A stretch of 64,000 nt of DNA from Ligilactobacillus pabuli. GTDB taxonomy: Bacteria; Bacillota; Bacilli; Lactobacillales; Lactobacillaceae. The notes under the pieces are model-generated. The model did not search any database. It had not been told where the DNA came from and saw only the letters and a list, made by a program, of their open reading frames with translations. The stretch's first letter is position 1; each line of letters starts with the position of its first letter. Of this stretch, positions 18,231-28,295 are shown piece after piece. Made by a program: the position numbers and the translations under genes. Where the stretch lies: the NCBI RefSeq assembly GCF_022836475.1, contig NZ_BQXH01000004.1, forward strand, positions 80,938 through 144,937, read 5' to 3'.

Positions 18231-19067
18231 TTATTCTGCAGTCACTGGTTTTTGACAGTTTGGACAAAAATGTGTCCCCCGCTGACCGACGACAATTTTT
18301 TCAATTGGCGTTTGGCACCTGCTGCAAGGTTCACCTTTGTGCCCATAGACTTGTAATTCATTTTGGAACGAACCAATGGCATCATTCACTGCTGCGAAGG
18401 TAAAGACCGTTGTTCCGTGGGCTTCAATGGCCCGGTTTAATTCCTTGATGATATTATCATGGAGTTCTTGAGCCTGTTCCATCGTGATCTGGTTACACTT
18501 AGTTTCTGGGTGGATCTTAGTCATCCACAAGGTCTCATCGACATAAATATTTCCTAAACCAGCTACGATCGTCTGGTCTAGTAATGCAGTCTTGATCACC
18601 TTTTTCTTTTGCTGCAAAGTTTGATAAAATTCTTTGGCGTCAAAAGTTTCAGGAGTTGGTTCTGGTCCCAGTTTCTTCAAAGAAGGCAGTTGATCTTCTG
18701 TCCCTGTCTTTACCAATTGCATCCGGCCAAATTTACGAACATCGTTGTAACGTAACTGCCGACCATCGTCTAGGTCAAAAACCACGTGCGTGTGCTTATC
18801 TAAGTCTTCGGTCTGACTTTTAACTGAATACTTGCCTTCCATCCGCAAATGAGACACCATGGTTAACCCCTCAGATAAACGGAATAACAAGTATTTGCCG
18901 CGCCGGTCGATTTTTAAAAAGCGGCGGCCGGTCATCGCCGTTTGAAATTCTGTTGGATCACCCTGAATAATTTTCGGATAGATCAACTGAACCCCCGTAA
19001 TTTTTTTATCAATGATCAGTGCGCTTAAACCGCGCCGAACTGTTTCAACTTCTGGTAATTCTGGCAT
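18231..19067 (-). CDS. mutM: Formamidopyrimidine-DNA glycosylase MutM (Fpg)
   Basis: Removes 8-oxoguanine and cuts the abasic site. 278 residues. N-terminal PELPEVETVRRGL with catalytic Pro2/Glu3, the conserved Lys in LRMEGKYSV, the helix-two-turn-helix (LLDQTIVAGLGNIYVDE), and the C-terminal zinc finger (CSRCQTPIEK ... CPNCQK). In Bacillota coaE normally follows mutM; here only 180 nt of non-coding DNA separate it from nrdR. Confidence 0.97.
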   Translation of the reverse strand: MPELPEVETVRRGLSALIIDKKITGVQLIYPKIIQGDPTEFQTAMTGRRFLKIDRRGKYLLFRLSEGLTMVSHLRMEGKYSVKSQTEDLDKHTHVVFDLDDGRQLRYNDVRKFGRMQLVKTGTEDQLPSLKKLGPEPTPETFDAKEFYQTLQQKKKVIKTALLDQTIVAGLGNIYVDETLWMTKIHPETKCNQITMEQAQELHDNIIKELNRAIEAHGTTVFTFAAVNDAIGSFQNELQVYGHKGEPCSRCQTPIEKIVVGQRGTHFCPNCQKPVTAE

Positions 19068-19112
19068 CTTTTTCCCCCACTTACTTTAACTTCATCTTTT
19101 GTGATTTAAAAG

Positions 19113-19146
19113 CCGTAAAAGCAAGGTAACTATCTTGCTTTTACGG
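19113..19146. terminator. Hairpin between polA and mutM
   Basis: Perfect 13-bp arms CCGTAAAAGCAAG / CTTGCTTTTACGG around an 8-nt loop. On the minus strand a CTTTTAAA follows, so it is a weak terminator or processing hairpin inside the polA-mutM unit. Confidence 0.65.
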
Positions 19147-19174
19147 TTCAAGTTACTACAAATTAATTTCTAAC

Positions 19175-21841
19175 TTATTTAGCGTTAAACCATGTTTTAC
19201 CATGGGCGCATTCCACTTTTAACGGTACTGCTAACTCTACCGCTGAATCCATGACTTGGTTGACTAATTTTTGGAAATCAGCCATTTCTTCATTGGGAAC
19301 TTCAAAGATCAGTTCATCATGGACTTGTAACAGCATCCGACTTTGCATCTGCTTTTCAGTTAATTGACGATCCATGTTGATCATCGCCACTTTAATAATG
19401 TCGGCGGCACTGCCTTGAATTGGACTATTCATGGCTGTTCGTTCAGCAAAGGACCGTAAATTAAAGTTCTTATGGTTAATATCTGGCAAATAACGGCGCC
19501 GGTGGAAAATCGTTTCAACAAAGCCTTGTTCCCGTGCATGTTGGACAATCTCATCCATATATTTTTTAACACCAGGGAATTTTTCAAAATAGGTCTCGAT
19601 AAACTGTTTAGCTTGTTTACGAGTGATCCCAATATTTTGTGACAGCCCATAATCACTAATGCCATAGACGATCCCAAAGTTAACAGCCTTAGCTTGCCGT
19701 CTAATATTCGGTGTCACTTCGTCTTCACTGTCTAAGCCAAAGATCTGCATGGCGGTATTAGCATGAATGTCGCGGTCCTCTCGAAAGGCAGCTTGCATGT
19801 GTTCGTCACCAGAAATATGGGCTAAGACTCGCAATTCGATCTGCGAATAATCCGCAGAAAAGATTTGCCAGCCTGGATGACTCGGCACAAAGGCTTGGCG
19901 GATTTTACGTCCTTCTTCTAAACGGACCGGAATATTTTGCAGGTTAGGATCCACCGAAGACAAGCGACCAGTCGCTGTTAGGGTCTGGGTATAACGAGTA
20001 TGCACTTTTTGATCTGTATCAAAGACCACTTTCAGTAGGCCTTCAATATAGGTCGACTGCAACTTCGCGAGTTGACGGTAAGCCAAAATATTGTCGATAA
20101 TTGGTGACATGCCGCGCAGCTTTTCTAAGACACTCACAGCCGTTGAATACCCCGTCTTAGTCTTTTTAATGACCGGCAATTCTAATTTTTCAAACAGAAT
20201 GTGGCCTAATTGTTTGGGTGAATTAATGTTAAATTCTTCGCCAGCTTCGTTAAAGATCTCCTGTTCAATTTGCGCTAAGCGTTCTTTAAATTCACTTTTC
20301 ATTTGTTCCAAACGGTCAGTATCAACGGTGATCCCAGCAATTTCCATTTTAGCTAAGACCTGGGCCAATGGTAATTCCATCTTCCAGTACAGGTCTTCTT
20401 GTTCGTTGTCAGCTAATTCCTGAAACAGTTCCGTTTTTAAAGCAGCGATGGCCGCAACTTTATGGGTCAAATGTGCAAAAAGTTGGTCATCGTCAGTTGG
20501 GATCGCTCTTTTAGCACCTTTACCATAAAACTGTTCATCACTTTTAACTTGGCGGTAGCCGTGAACAACAGCCAATTCGCCCAAATCATCACTATTTTCA
20601 GTATTATTCAATAAATATGATACTAGTAATAAATCAAAGTCAATGCCTGTCAATGTGATCCCCAGCCGATTTAAGCCAGCAATCGTTCGCTTACTGTCAA
20701 AAACATCAACCTTGATCTCTGGCTGAGTCAAGAACTCAACTAATGGCTTAGACTGTAATAATTCCACGTCTCGACTGGCAAAATACTCGCCGTTAATTTC
20801 AAAGACAAATCCAACAAAAGGTGCTTTGTGGTAATTTTTACCGTCCATTTCTAAATAAAAAGTCACCGTTTGATTGGCAGGAACAGGAACGTCAGCTAAG
20901 TTTTCACTAGTCAAGGCAGTTACGTCGAGAGCGGTGAAATCCTGTTGTGCAGTAGGATCTTCACCAGTCAATTCCTGCAAGAAAGAATTTAAATCTAATT
21001 CTTCATAAAAAGTCCGCAGTTTTTCAGTGTCAGCCTCTTGGCGTTTGGTATCGTCTAGGCCAATTGTCAACGGTGCATCGGTCTTAATTGTCGCTAAATC
21101 TTTACACAAAAATGCCGTTTCTCGGTCTTCAATCAAATGCTCTTTCATCTTAGACTTTTTCATTTCGTCGATGTGTTCGTACACGCCTTCAACACTATCA
21201 TACTGCTTTAATAACTTAATGGCCGTCTTTTCACCCACTTTGGTGACACCAGGATAGTTATCAGAGTTATCCCCAGCTAGCCCCTTCATATCAATAATTT
21301 GCTTGGGAACCAAACCATATTTTTCTTGGACATGGGCTGGAGTATATTCTTCGATCTCGCTAAAGCCTTTTTGAGTGATCGCCACAGTCGTCTGTTCAGT
21401 CGCTAACTGCGTTAAATCCCGGTCACCGGTCACGACCACCACTTGGTAGCCGGCTTTTTCGCCTTGCCGAGATAAAGTCCCAATAATGTCATCTGCTTCA
21501 TAGTCTGTTAGTTCATAATTTTGAATGCCATACGCAACTAAGAGTTGTTTGATGTATGGAAACTGTTCGCTTAATTCGCCAGGAGTCTTCGAACGCCCGC
21601 CCTTATAATCAGTAAATTTTTTAGTTCTGAAAGTAGTTTTACCAGCATCAAATGCTACTAAAACATTGGCAGGAGAATATTTTTTCAGAATGTTATCCAG
21701 GATCTTTTTGAAAACATAAACTGCATTGGTATGCAAACCAGCATGATTAGTAAAACTGCTGACGTTTTGTAACGCAAAAAATGCCCGGAAGGCCACACTG
21801 TTCCCATCAACTAATAAAAGTGTTTTTTCTTGTTTAGTCAT
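19175..21841 (-). CDS. polA: DNA polymerase I
   Basis: Gap-filling and Okazaki-fragment processing polymerase. 888 residues from ATG 21841 (MTKQEKTLLLVDGNSVAFR), the second of two adjacent ATGs, with AAGGAG 7 nt away. N-terminal 5'-3' exonuclease (DYEADDIIGTL, GDRDLTQL, to about 290), a 3'-5' exonuclease-fold domain (about 320-480), and the polymerase domain with motif A FSADYSQIELRVLAH, motif B RRQAKAVNFGIVYG and motif C LLQVHDELIFE. In the exonuclease-fold domain the expected DxE is replaced (TFYLEMDG), so proofreading is probably absent, as in Bacillus homologues. Confidence 0.97.
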   Translation of the reverse strand: MTKQEKTLLLVDGNSVAFRAFFALQNVSSFTNHAGLHTNAVYVFKKILDNILKKYSPANVLVAFDAGKTTFRTKKFTDYKGGRSKTPGELSEQFPYIKQLLVAYGIQNYELTDYEADDIIGTLSRQGEKAGYQVVVVTGDRDLTQLATEQTTVAITQKGFSEIEEYTPAHVQEKYGLVPKQIIDMKGLAGDNSDNYPGVTKVGEKTAIKLLKQYDSVEGVYEHIDEMKKSKMKEHLIEDRETAFLCKDLATIKTDAPLTIGLDDTKRQEADTEKLRTFYEELDLNSFLQELTGEDPTAQQDFTALDVTALTSENLADVPVPANQTVTFYLEMDGKNYHKAPFVGFVFEINGEYFASRDVELLQSKPLVEFLTQPEIKVDVFDSKRTIAGLNRLGITLTGIDFDLLLVSYLLNNTENSDDLGELAVVHGYRQVKSDEQFYGKGAKRAIPTDDDQLFAHLTHKVAAIAALKTELFQELADNEQEDLYWKMELPLAQVLAKMEIAGITVDTDRLEQMKSEFKERLAQIEQEIFNEAGEEFNINSPKQLGHILFEKLELPVIKKTKTGYSTAVSVLEKLRGMSPIIDNILAYRQLAKLQSTYIEGLLKVVFDTDQKVHTRYTQTLTATGRLSSVDPNLQNIPVRLEEGRKIRQAFVPSHPGWQIFSADYSQIELRVLAHISGDEHMQAAFREDRDIHANTAMQIFGLDSEDEVTPNIRRQAKAVNFGIVYGISDYGLSQNIGITRKQAKQFIETYFEKFPGVKKYMDEIVQHAREQGFVETIFHRRRYLPDINHKNFNLRSFAERTAMNSPIQGSAADIIKVAMINMDRQLTEKQMQSRMLLQVHDELIFEVPNEEMADFQKLVNQVMDSAVELAVPLKVECAHGKTWFNAK

Positions 21842-21953
21842 CATTTTCTCCTTAAAATTAGTATTCAATCTATTTTATCAGACTTACCTAGCATTGTACA
21901 TTATCATTGATATAACAACGTTTTTAAATTCAAATTACTTGGTCAAACCGCTC

Positions 21954-21986
21954 AAAAAAAGAGCTCGGTTTAACCCGAACTCTTGT
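21954..21986 (-). terminator. Terminator of the BI-1 gene
   Basis: Minus strand GAGTTCGG-GTTAAA-CCGAGCTC followed by seven T, just after the stop at 22002. Confidence 0.88.
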
Positions 21987-22001
21987 AGTAAAGCTTAGTC
22001 A

Positions 22002-22706
22002 TTAATCTCGGCTATTTCCACCTGAGAAAATTGTCAATAATTGTAAGAACAAGTTAATGAAGTCGAGGTACAACTGTAAGGCACCTGCAACTGCTAAACC
22101 AGTCGTGTTCATCTGGTCACCAAACTGTAGATACATCATTTTAAATTTCTGTGAGTCCCAGGCAGTCAAAATTGTGAAGATCACAACTCCAACAAAGGAG
22201 AACACGTAGGAGATCATCGGACTTTGTAAAAAGATGTTGATCACTGAGACAACCACCAAGGCAATCAAAGCTGCCATTGCTTGGTTCCCAATTTTTGAGA
22301 GGTCCTTTTTAGTAGTAGCACCAAAAATCGCTAAGACAATAAAGTCAGCAGAGGCAGCCACAAACGCCATCGTAACGTGCGAAATATCATAAACCATTAA
22401 GATCGTGCTTAAAAATAGTCCTTCAATTCCCGCAAATGAAAACAGCATGACTGTACTAAAGGTTGCCGAACGGCCTGGCTTAAAAGAAGCTCCAAAAACC
22501 ATTAACAGTTGAACAGCAAATAACATAAAGAAAGCATATTTGTGCATCACCAAAAAGTTAATGACTTGCGCTTGAAAAACTGTCGCACATAGATAAGCAA
22601 TCAGTGCGGAAAAGGCAACTGCCCCCGCCATATATCCATACATTTTAGCGAAGAAACCATTGACTCCGCCCTGTCCAGCTGCATAAGATTGATTAGAATT
22701 ATTCAT
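22002..22706 (-). CDS. Bax inhibitor-1/YccA family membrane protein
   Basis: Integral membrane protein of the BI-1 (TMBIM) family; the Bacillus homologue YetJ is a pH-sensitive calcium leak channel, but the role here is unproven. 234 residues with seven predicted hydrophobic segments filling the chain from about residue 20. The C-terminal family signature is ILTAWDSQKFKMMY and LYLDFINLFLQLLTIF. Single-gene unit with its own terminator. Confidence 0.9.
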   Translation of the reverse strand: MNNSNQSYAAGQGGVNGFFAKMYGYMAGAVAFSALIAYLCATVFQAQVINFLVMHKYAFFMLFAVQLLMVFGASFKPGRSATFSTVMLFSFAGIEGLFLSTILMVYDISHVTMAFVAASADFIVLAIFGATTKKDLSKIGNQAMAALIALVVVSVINIFLQSPMISYVFSFVGVVIFTILTAWDSQKFKMMYLQFGDQMNTTGLAVAGALQLYLDFINLFLQLLTIFSGGNSRD

Positions 22707-22836
22707 CAGATCGTCCTTTCATATTTAGTTAGACATTAAGAAATCGCTTAATTGTCCTTAATGATGCTATCATAACATAGGAATAAGTCGTAAGCAATTT
22801 TGATGCCCCATAGAGTTAAATTGTTCGTCTTTTGCT

Positions 22837-22896
22837 AAAAAACGAGCAACAAAAACCGCCTTGCCTGCCAGCAAAATCGATGTTTGTTCCTCGCTT
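22837..22896. repeat. Imperfect palindrome, 60-bp hairpin (second repeat type)
   Basis: Arms AACGAGCAACAAAAA and TGTTTGTTCCTCGCTT pair with few mismatches; the arms differ from the copy at 2294-2360 in paired positions (GCGGC/GCCGC-type to GCAAC/GTTCC-type). Located 3' of murC on the minus strand and upstream of the BI-1 gene. Confidence 0.55.
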
Positions 22897-22964
22897 TAGT
22901 TGAACTTCGCAAATAACAGGCTTCGATCAGGCTTGCTTTAATTGCTTTTGCTTTGTTCTAAATT

Positions 22965-24296
22965 TTAATTTTTACGTAATTTAACTTCGCTTAATAGTCG
23001 TTCATAAGCAATTTCGTATTTTTGAATGTCTCCGGCACCCATAAAGACTACCACATCATCATGGAAATCTAAGAGTGGTGACATATTATCGACACTCAAA
23101 ATTTCGCCGCCCTTAGTAATTTTTTCACCTAAGTCAGCAGCGGAAACACTCCCGTTAGTTTCACGGATCGAACTAAAGATCTCCGTCAAATAGACTTGAT
23201 CAGCTAAGTTTAAGCTTTCAGCAAATTCATCCATCAACGCGATCGTCCGACTAAAGGTATGTGGTTGGAAAACCGCAATAATCTTCTTGTCAGGATATTG
23301 TTGCCGCGCAGCATCGATCGTTGCCTTAATTTCATGAGGATGATGAGCGTAATCGTCAATAATGATCATATCTTCTACTTTTTTCTCAGTAAAACGACGC
23401 TTGACCCCAGCAAAAGTTAACAGGTGTTTTTGAACTTCTACTTGGTCCATCTTTTCAATGTAGGCCACGGCAATGACTGCTAAACTATTTAAAATATTAT
23501 GTTCGCCAAAGAGGTGGATCTCGTAAGTTCCCAGTGACTTTTCACGGAAAAAGACTTCAAAAGTTGAACCGCTCGTTGAACGTTTAATATTTTTAGCCTG
23601 AAAATCATTGCCATCTTCAGTCCCGTAGTAATAAACTGGTAAATCAGATTTTATCTTACGTAAGTTAGCGTCCCCACCCCAAGCAAAGATTGCCTTGTTA
23701 GTTTGGTCAGCTAAAGTTTGGAAAGCAGCACAAACATCATCCAAGCCAGTAAAGTAATCAGGATGATCAAAATCAATATTGGTCATGATCGTATAATCTG
23801 GGTGATAAGCCACGAAATGTCTGCGGTATTCATCTGCTTCAAAAACAAAGAAGCGCGCATTCGGTGTGCCTTTACCCGTACCGTCACCAATTAGGTAACT
23901 TGTTGGTGCAACACTGCTCAAAACATGTGACAATAAGCCGGTGGTTGAAGTTTTACCATGCGCACCTGCCACAGCGATCCCCGTCGTTTCAGTCACAAGC
24001 ATTTCAACTACTTCAGGGTATGTCAAAACTGTTAAGCCCATTTTTTTGGCTTGAGCAATTTCAACTTGATCGTCATCAAATGCGTTACCGGCGACGATCG
24101 TCATACCAGCTTTAATATTTTCACTAGCAAAAGGCAAGATCTTGATGCCTTCGTTTTCAAGTCCTCGTTGGGTAAACGTGTATTTTTCAATATCTGAACC
24201 AAGTACTTGGCAGCCCTTATCATGTAAGATCAAGGCTAAAGCACTCATTCCAGTTCCTTTAATACCCACGAAAAAATAGGTAGTATCCAGATTCAT
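22965..24296 (-). CDS. murC: UDP-N-acetylmuramate--L-alanine ligase
   Basis: Adds the first amino acid to the peptidoglycan peptide stem. 443 residues from ATG 24296 ([20 protein letters not shown]), supported by SD GAGGATG; the longer ATG at 24305 lies inside that SD. N-terminal Rossmann-like UDP-binding loop [13 protein letters not shown] loop [22 protein letters not shown] and the C-terminal ligase domain ([15 protein letters not shown]). Followed downstream by a palindromic repeat that may act as terminator. Confidence 0.97.
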   Translation of the reverse strand: MNLDTTYFFVGIKGTGMSALALILHDKGCQVLGSDIEKYTFTQRGLENEGIKILPFASENIKAGMTIVAGNAFDDDQVEIAQAKKMGLTVLTYPEVVEMLVTETTGIAVAGAHGKTSTTGLLSHVLSSVAPTSYLIGDGTGKGTPNARFFVFEADEYRRHFVAYHPDYTIMTNIDFDHPDYFTGLDDVCAAFQTLADQTNKAIFAWGGDANLRKIKSDLPVYYYGTEDGNDFQAKNIKRSTSGSTFEVFFREKSLGTYEIHLFGEHNILNSLAVIAVAYIEKMDQVEVQKHLLTFAGVKRRFTEKKVEDMIIIDDYAHHPHEIKATIDAARQQYPDKKIIAVFQPHTFSRTIALMDEFAESLNLADQVYLTEIFSSIRETNGSVSAADLGEKITKGGEILSVDNMSPLLDFHDDVVVFMGAGDIQKYEIAYERLLSEVKLRKN

Positions 24297-24380
24297 TACA
24301 AACATCCTCTTTTCTATTTTCCACTCACATTAGTCTACCATATCTACAGCACGGTAGCCGGAATTTCTGTGCTAAGCAGC

Positions 24381-27053
24381 TTAATTTCCCCGCAATTTGG
24401 CCAAACCTTCAGGAGTTAAGAAAACATCCCGTGGTTTTGAGCCTTTAGCGCCAGAAATATAGCGTTTATTTTCCAAATCATCAATAATGCTTGCGGCCCG
24501 ATTATAACCGACGGAAAAGACGCGTTGCAATTTCGAAGTCGAAACGGCCTGCTCATCCACGATATAATCCAGTACCTCAGGCATTAGTTCATCTTCATTT
24601 TCTGATTGTAAAGCTTCTTTTTTCAAACCGTCCGGGTCAAAGGCAAAATGTGGTTTACCCTGGGTCCTGACAAAATCAGTGATACGATCAACTTCTTCAT
24701 CGATAAAGGTCCCTTGCAAACGAATAGTCTGACTAGCACCATTTCCCAGGTATAACATATCGCCCTTCCCTAGCAGGCGTTCGGCTCCAGCAGAATCCAA
24801 AATGGTGCGTGAGTCAACTTGACTGGCAACCATAAAGGCCACTCGAGTCGGAATATTATTTTTGATCGTCCCTGTTACAACGTCAACACTTGGACGCTGG
24901 GTCGCAATTAACAAATGGATCCCAGCAGCCCGTGCTTTAGCGGTGATCCGGGCAATATAATCTTGGACCTCTGAAGCAGCGACCATCATCAGGTCGGCTA
25001 ATTCATCGATCACGATTACAATATATGGCATCTTCAAGCCATACTCGCCTGAAGCGGCCACTTTTTCATTAAAGCTGTCAATATTTCGGGCCCCACTCGC
25101 GGCCAAACGTTCATACCGCTCATCCATTTCCTTGACGACCCACTTCAACGCTTCAGCGGCTGACTTCGGATCAGAGATCACTGGTGCCAATAGGTGCGGG
25201 ATCTTTTGGTAAGGTGCCATTTCAACGGCCTTGGGATCGATCAATAGCAGTTTAACTTCTGATGGCTTAGCCTTGTACAACAAGGAGACCAGCAAACTGT
25301 TGATAAAGACTGACTTCCCAGAGCCAGTTGCCCCGGCAATCAAGCCATGCGGCATCTTCTTTAAATTAGTGACTTGTGGTTTACCAAATAGATCGACCCC
25401 TAAAGCAACTGTCAGCGGTGAACGCGCCGTCTGGAAGCTTTGCGACTGCAAGACTTCGCGTAACATGACTGGACGCGACTTTTGGTTCGGAATTTCGATC
25501 CCAATACTGCTCTTACCCGGAATTGGAGCTTCAATTCGAATATCCTTGGCAGCTAAGGCCAGCTTCAAGTCATCGGTCAAATTAGTGACCTTGTTAACCT
25601 TGACCCCACGTCCCAGCGTAATTTCAAACTGAGTGACAGTTGGTCCAATGGTCCAATCCTTAACTGTTCCATCAACGTGGAAAGCCTGTAAGGTCTCATT
25701 TAAGACATCAGCTTCCTGTAAGACCCATTCATCCATCTGCGGATCATCCACAATAACTGGTTCAGGCAGTAAGGACAAATCAGGGAACTGATAATTAGCT
25801 TCCTCATCAACTGAGTTTGGCTGACTAGTATCTTTTTGTTCCTTAAACAAAGCTAAGTCACGTTGCGAATTCTGTTCAAAGTCTAAAATATCTGTCAAAG
25901 AACGGTTTAAAGCCCGTTCTTTCTGTTTTGGCCGCGGCGTTACACCTTGGTCGGCCGTGATAACTGGTTGTTTATCCTCAGCGTCAGATTCAATTTCAGT
26001 TTCGGCAACAGGCTCGTCTGCTAGCATTGGCGCTGGCTGAACCTGATGATCAGTCTCAGTCACATCCATCAGCTGACGCGGCCCTTCTTGTTCCGTCAAA
26101 TCAGTCGACTGGCGGTGAGCTAACTCAGTGCTGGATTCAACCGCGCTGGTTTCCTTAGCAGCAGAAGCAGACTGTTCTGTTCCCTGCTCTGCAACATCAG
26201 TCGTAACTGAATCTACCGGTGTAAACAGCATTTGGCTGTCAGTAGTTGGCTCGTCAGCTGAAGCTTGCTCACTCTGAGCTGCCTCAGCAGGTGCTTTTAC
26301 CGCACTAGGTGCTGCTTGAGTCATGTCAGTTGGTGTCAGGTCTGCCGGCGCGTCACTAGTCAACTGTACCGTTGCTGTTGCATCTATCGCCTGGTTAGGT
26401 GTTTCTGTCAGTTGAACTTCAGCGACAGACGCTGCACCCTGAGCAGTTTCTTGTTGGTCGTCACTCGCAACTGGCGGCAAGAAGATTTCCGTTGGCAAGT
26501 CCACGACTGGCTGCTCCAGGTCAGGCTCAGGTTCAGCTGGAGCTTCCTCAATAGGTCCTGTCACAGTTGTGTCAGTTTCAGTGGTTACTGCACCACTTGT
26601 TTCCGGCTCACTAACTACTGTTTCTGGTTCAACAGACGTTGCCAAAATAGGCTGCTCATCAACTGCTTCATCCAAAGGCTCATTTGCCACTGGAAGTGTC
26701 AAATCAAATTCTTCATAGTCTTCTTCTGGCTGGTCCCAACTAACCAAAAAGTCAGTTGAAGACTTCTTGTGCAACTCTTGATACAACCGTTCATATGACA
26801 AAGTCGTCGCCGTGTCCGGCTGCGACTGGGTCAAATTCCAAATTGACGGCGGAATATGTGACGGATGAAACGGACGCGAAGTCCCCGCCCCGCCAATTAA
26901 TGGTGCTGCAGAACTACTAGTAACCCTTTGACGGGGCTGAGCGGCATGATGAACACTAGTCTGCTTGATTTTATTTACTTTTTTCTGTACGGGTCGTTTA
27001 GGCTTTGGTACCGGATGTAAACGGTAAAAAGCCGGCCCATCATAATGTTTCAT
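24381..27053 (-). CDS. Soluble FtsK/SpoIIIE-type DNA translocase (SftA-like)
   Basis: Hexameric DNA motor that clears chromosomes from the septum. About 890 residues. No transmembrane segments are visible at the N-terminus, unlike FtsK or SpoIIIE, which together with the ytpR/ytpP neighbours points to the SftA branch. Residues about 110-400 are a low-complexity acidic Thr/Glu/Ala/Gln linker. Motor: Walker A GATGSGKSVFINSLL, Walker B YIVIVIDELADLMM, and a C-terminal gamma winged-helix domain (VSTSKLQRVFSVGYNRAA) that reads KOPS-like sites. Start uncertain: TTG 27068 or ATG 27053; neither has a strong SD. Confidence 0.9.
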   Translation of the reverse strand: MKHYDGPAFYRLHPVPKPKRPVQKKVNKIKQTSVHHAAQPRQRVTSSSAAPLIGGAGTSRPFHPSHIPPSIWNLTQSQPDTATTLSYERLYQELHKKSSTDFLVSWDQPEEDYEEFDLTLPVANEPLDEAVDEQPILATSVEPETVVSEPETSGAVTTETDTTVTGPIEEAPAEPEPDLEQPVVDLPTEIFLPPVASDDQQETAQGAASVAEVQLTETPNQAIDATATVQLTSDAPADLTPTDMTQAAPSAVKAPAEAAQSEQASADEPTTDSQMLFTPVDSVTTDVAEQGTEQSASAAKETSAVESSTELAHRQSTDLTEQEGPRQLMDVTETDHQVQPAPMLADEPVAETEIESDAEDKQPVITADQGVTPRPKQKERALNRSLTDILDFEQNSQRDLALFKEQKDTSQPNSVDEEANYQFPDLSLLPEPVIVDDPQMDEWVLQEADVLNETLQAFHVDGTVKDWTIGPTVTQFEITLGRGVKVNKVTNLTDDLKLALAAKDIRIEAPIPGKSSIGIEIPNQKSRPVMLREVLQSQSFQTARSPLTVALGVDLFGKPQVTNLKKMPHGLIAGATGSGKSVFINSLLVSLLYKAKPSEVKLLLIDPKAVEMAPYQKIPHLLAPVISDPKSAAEALKWVVKEMDERYERLAASGARNIDSFNEKVAASGEYGLKMPYIVIVIDELADLMMVAASEVQDYIARITAKARAAGIHLLIATQRPSVDVVTGTIKNNIPTRVAFMVASQVDSRTILDSAGAERLLGKGDMLYLGNGASQTIRLQGTFIDEEVDRITDFVRTQGKPHFAFDPDGLKKEALQSENEDELMPEVLDYIVDEQAVSTSKLQRVFSVGYNRAASIIDDLENKRYISGAKGSKPRDVFLTPEGLAKLRGN

Positions 27054-27074
27054 AAGACTATCATCCAATCAATG

Positions 27075-27119
27075 AAAAAATCGGGCAGTTTGACAATGAC
27101 GATCATCGTTTACCACCCG
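27075..27119 (-). terminator. Terminator of the ytpR unit
   Basis: Minus strand CGGGTGGTAAACGATGA pairing imperfectly with TCATTGTCAAACTGCCCG, followed by six T, between ytpR and the translocase gene. Confidence 0.8.
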
Positions 27120-27131
27120 GCTATTTAATTA

Positions 27132-27776
27132 CTATTCTGCAGCAAACATTGTTGCAGCTTTCTGAAAATCAAATGGTTCTCCCGTTTGATAATCAGCAGC
27201 TGGCAATTCAAGGATGCCCCGCTTTTGTGGTGCATTTGGCAAGGCCAACTCACGTGCTGAGCAGACCATCCCAAAGCTTTCTTGTCCGCGCAATTTGCCA
27301 GGCCAAATAATTGCACCGCTTGGCATCATGGCACCAACTTTAGCAATCACGACGGTTTGGTCGGCCGCAATATTGGGTGCACCACAAACGATTTTTAGTT
27401 CTTCGCCCTTATCAACTTCCACTTTGAGCACGTGCAAATGGTCAGAATCTGGATGTTCACTGATTTCTGCCACATGACCGACAACAAAGTATGGCTGGTC
27501 ATCGACAACTAGTTCAGCTGGAAAACCAGCAGCACTTAATTGTTCATTGAGCACTTCAACCTGAGCTGCGGTTAAATCAATTTTACCAGCCGGTTGTAAT
27601 TCACCCAAATAACTGGCAGCTTTAAAGAAGTTATACCCGATAGTTTCCCCTGACTTTTCGTCATAGATCCGTACGATATCATTTTTCTTTTCGTGTAATT
27701 CACTAGCGCTATCTTGTCGTAAAGTCACCAACAAAACATCGCCTGCTTGTGCAAAATTATAGTTTGCGATCAACAT
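27132..27776 (-). CDS. ytpR: YtpR family tRNA-binding domain protein
   Basis: 214-residue protein with an N-terminal DUF4479 region and a C-terminal EMAP/Arc1p-type tRNA-binding OB fold, the domain also found at the start of bacterial PheT. Visible family stretch: VGHVAEISEHPDSDHLHVLKV and FGMVCSAREL. Sits between the thioredoxin ytpP and the translocase, the same order as in Bacillus. Function unknown. Confidence 0.9.
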   Translation of the reverse strand: MLIANYNFAQAGDVLLVTLRQDSASELHEKKNDIVRIYDEKSGETIGYNFFKAASYLGELQPAGKIDLTAAQVEVLNEQLSAAGFPAELVVDDQPYFVVGHVAEISEHPDSDHLHVLKVEVDKGEELKIVCGAPNIAADQTVVIAKVGAMMPSGAIIWPGKLRGQESFGMVCSARELALPNAPQKRGILELPAADYQTGEPFDFQKAATMFAAE

Positions 27777-27808
27777 AATTGAACTTTTATCTCCCTTACT
27801 TCTTGAAA

Positions 27809-28129
27809 TTATTTAGCAGCAGTTAAGAAATCTTCAACTTCTTTTTGAGTTTTCCGGTCTTTGTTAACAAAGCGGCTGACTTCTTTACCACCACGATAAA
27901 CAATAAAACTTGGGATCCCCATGACCATCATTTCCTGGCACAGGTCAATATTTTCGTCACGATCAACTTGAATAAAGGTCAAGTCAGCAAAGTTGGCTTC
28001 GATTTCTGGCATTGCAGGTTTAATAAAACGGCAATCTGGGCACCAGTCAGCGGTAAAGAATAAAACATAATCGCCCTGTGCTAATTTTTCTTCAAGTTCT
28101 GCTAAATTCATTTTAGGTAACATTTCCAT
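27809..28129 (-). CDS. ytpP: Thioredoxin-like protein YtpP
   Basis: Cytosolic thioredoxin-fold protein, 106 residues. Active site is WCPDC (FFTADWCPDCRFIKP) rather than the WCGPC of general thioredoxin; cis-Pro loop MGIPSFIVY present. SD GGAGG 11 nt before ATG 28129. Upstream of ytpR with a 32-nt gap. Probably a protein-disulfide reductase of narrow specificity; partner unknown. Confidence 0.9.
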   Translation of the reverse strand: MEMLPKMNLAELEEKLAQGDYVLFFTADWCPDCRFIKPAMPEIEANFADLTFIQVDRDENIDLCQEMMVMGIPSFIVYRGGKEVSRFVNKDRKTQKEVEDFLTAAK

Positions 28130-28295
28130 GGTAAAGTCCTCCTCATTCGGTCGTTTTCTAACGAATTTTGGTTGTTCATTCTCGTTTCACGACCTGATAT
28201 CTTAGCAGGTTTTCTGCTAAATTTGCGTAATAATTTAATTATAGTATATTTCTGGTCTCTTGCATATTCTAATGTTTCTGACCACAAATCGTTTT

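Noticed and set aside
18191..18403. Possible coaE remnant between mutM and nrdR
   Set aside because: The frame is on the opposite strand, overlaps mutM and shows no P-loop or other CoaE motif.
26265..26759. 164-codon plus-strand frame opposite the FtsK-type gene
   Set aside because: Lies antisense to the low-complexity linker; Cys/Arg/Ser-rich translation without motif or SD. Shadow frame.
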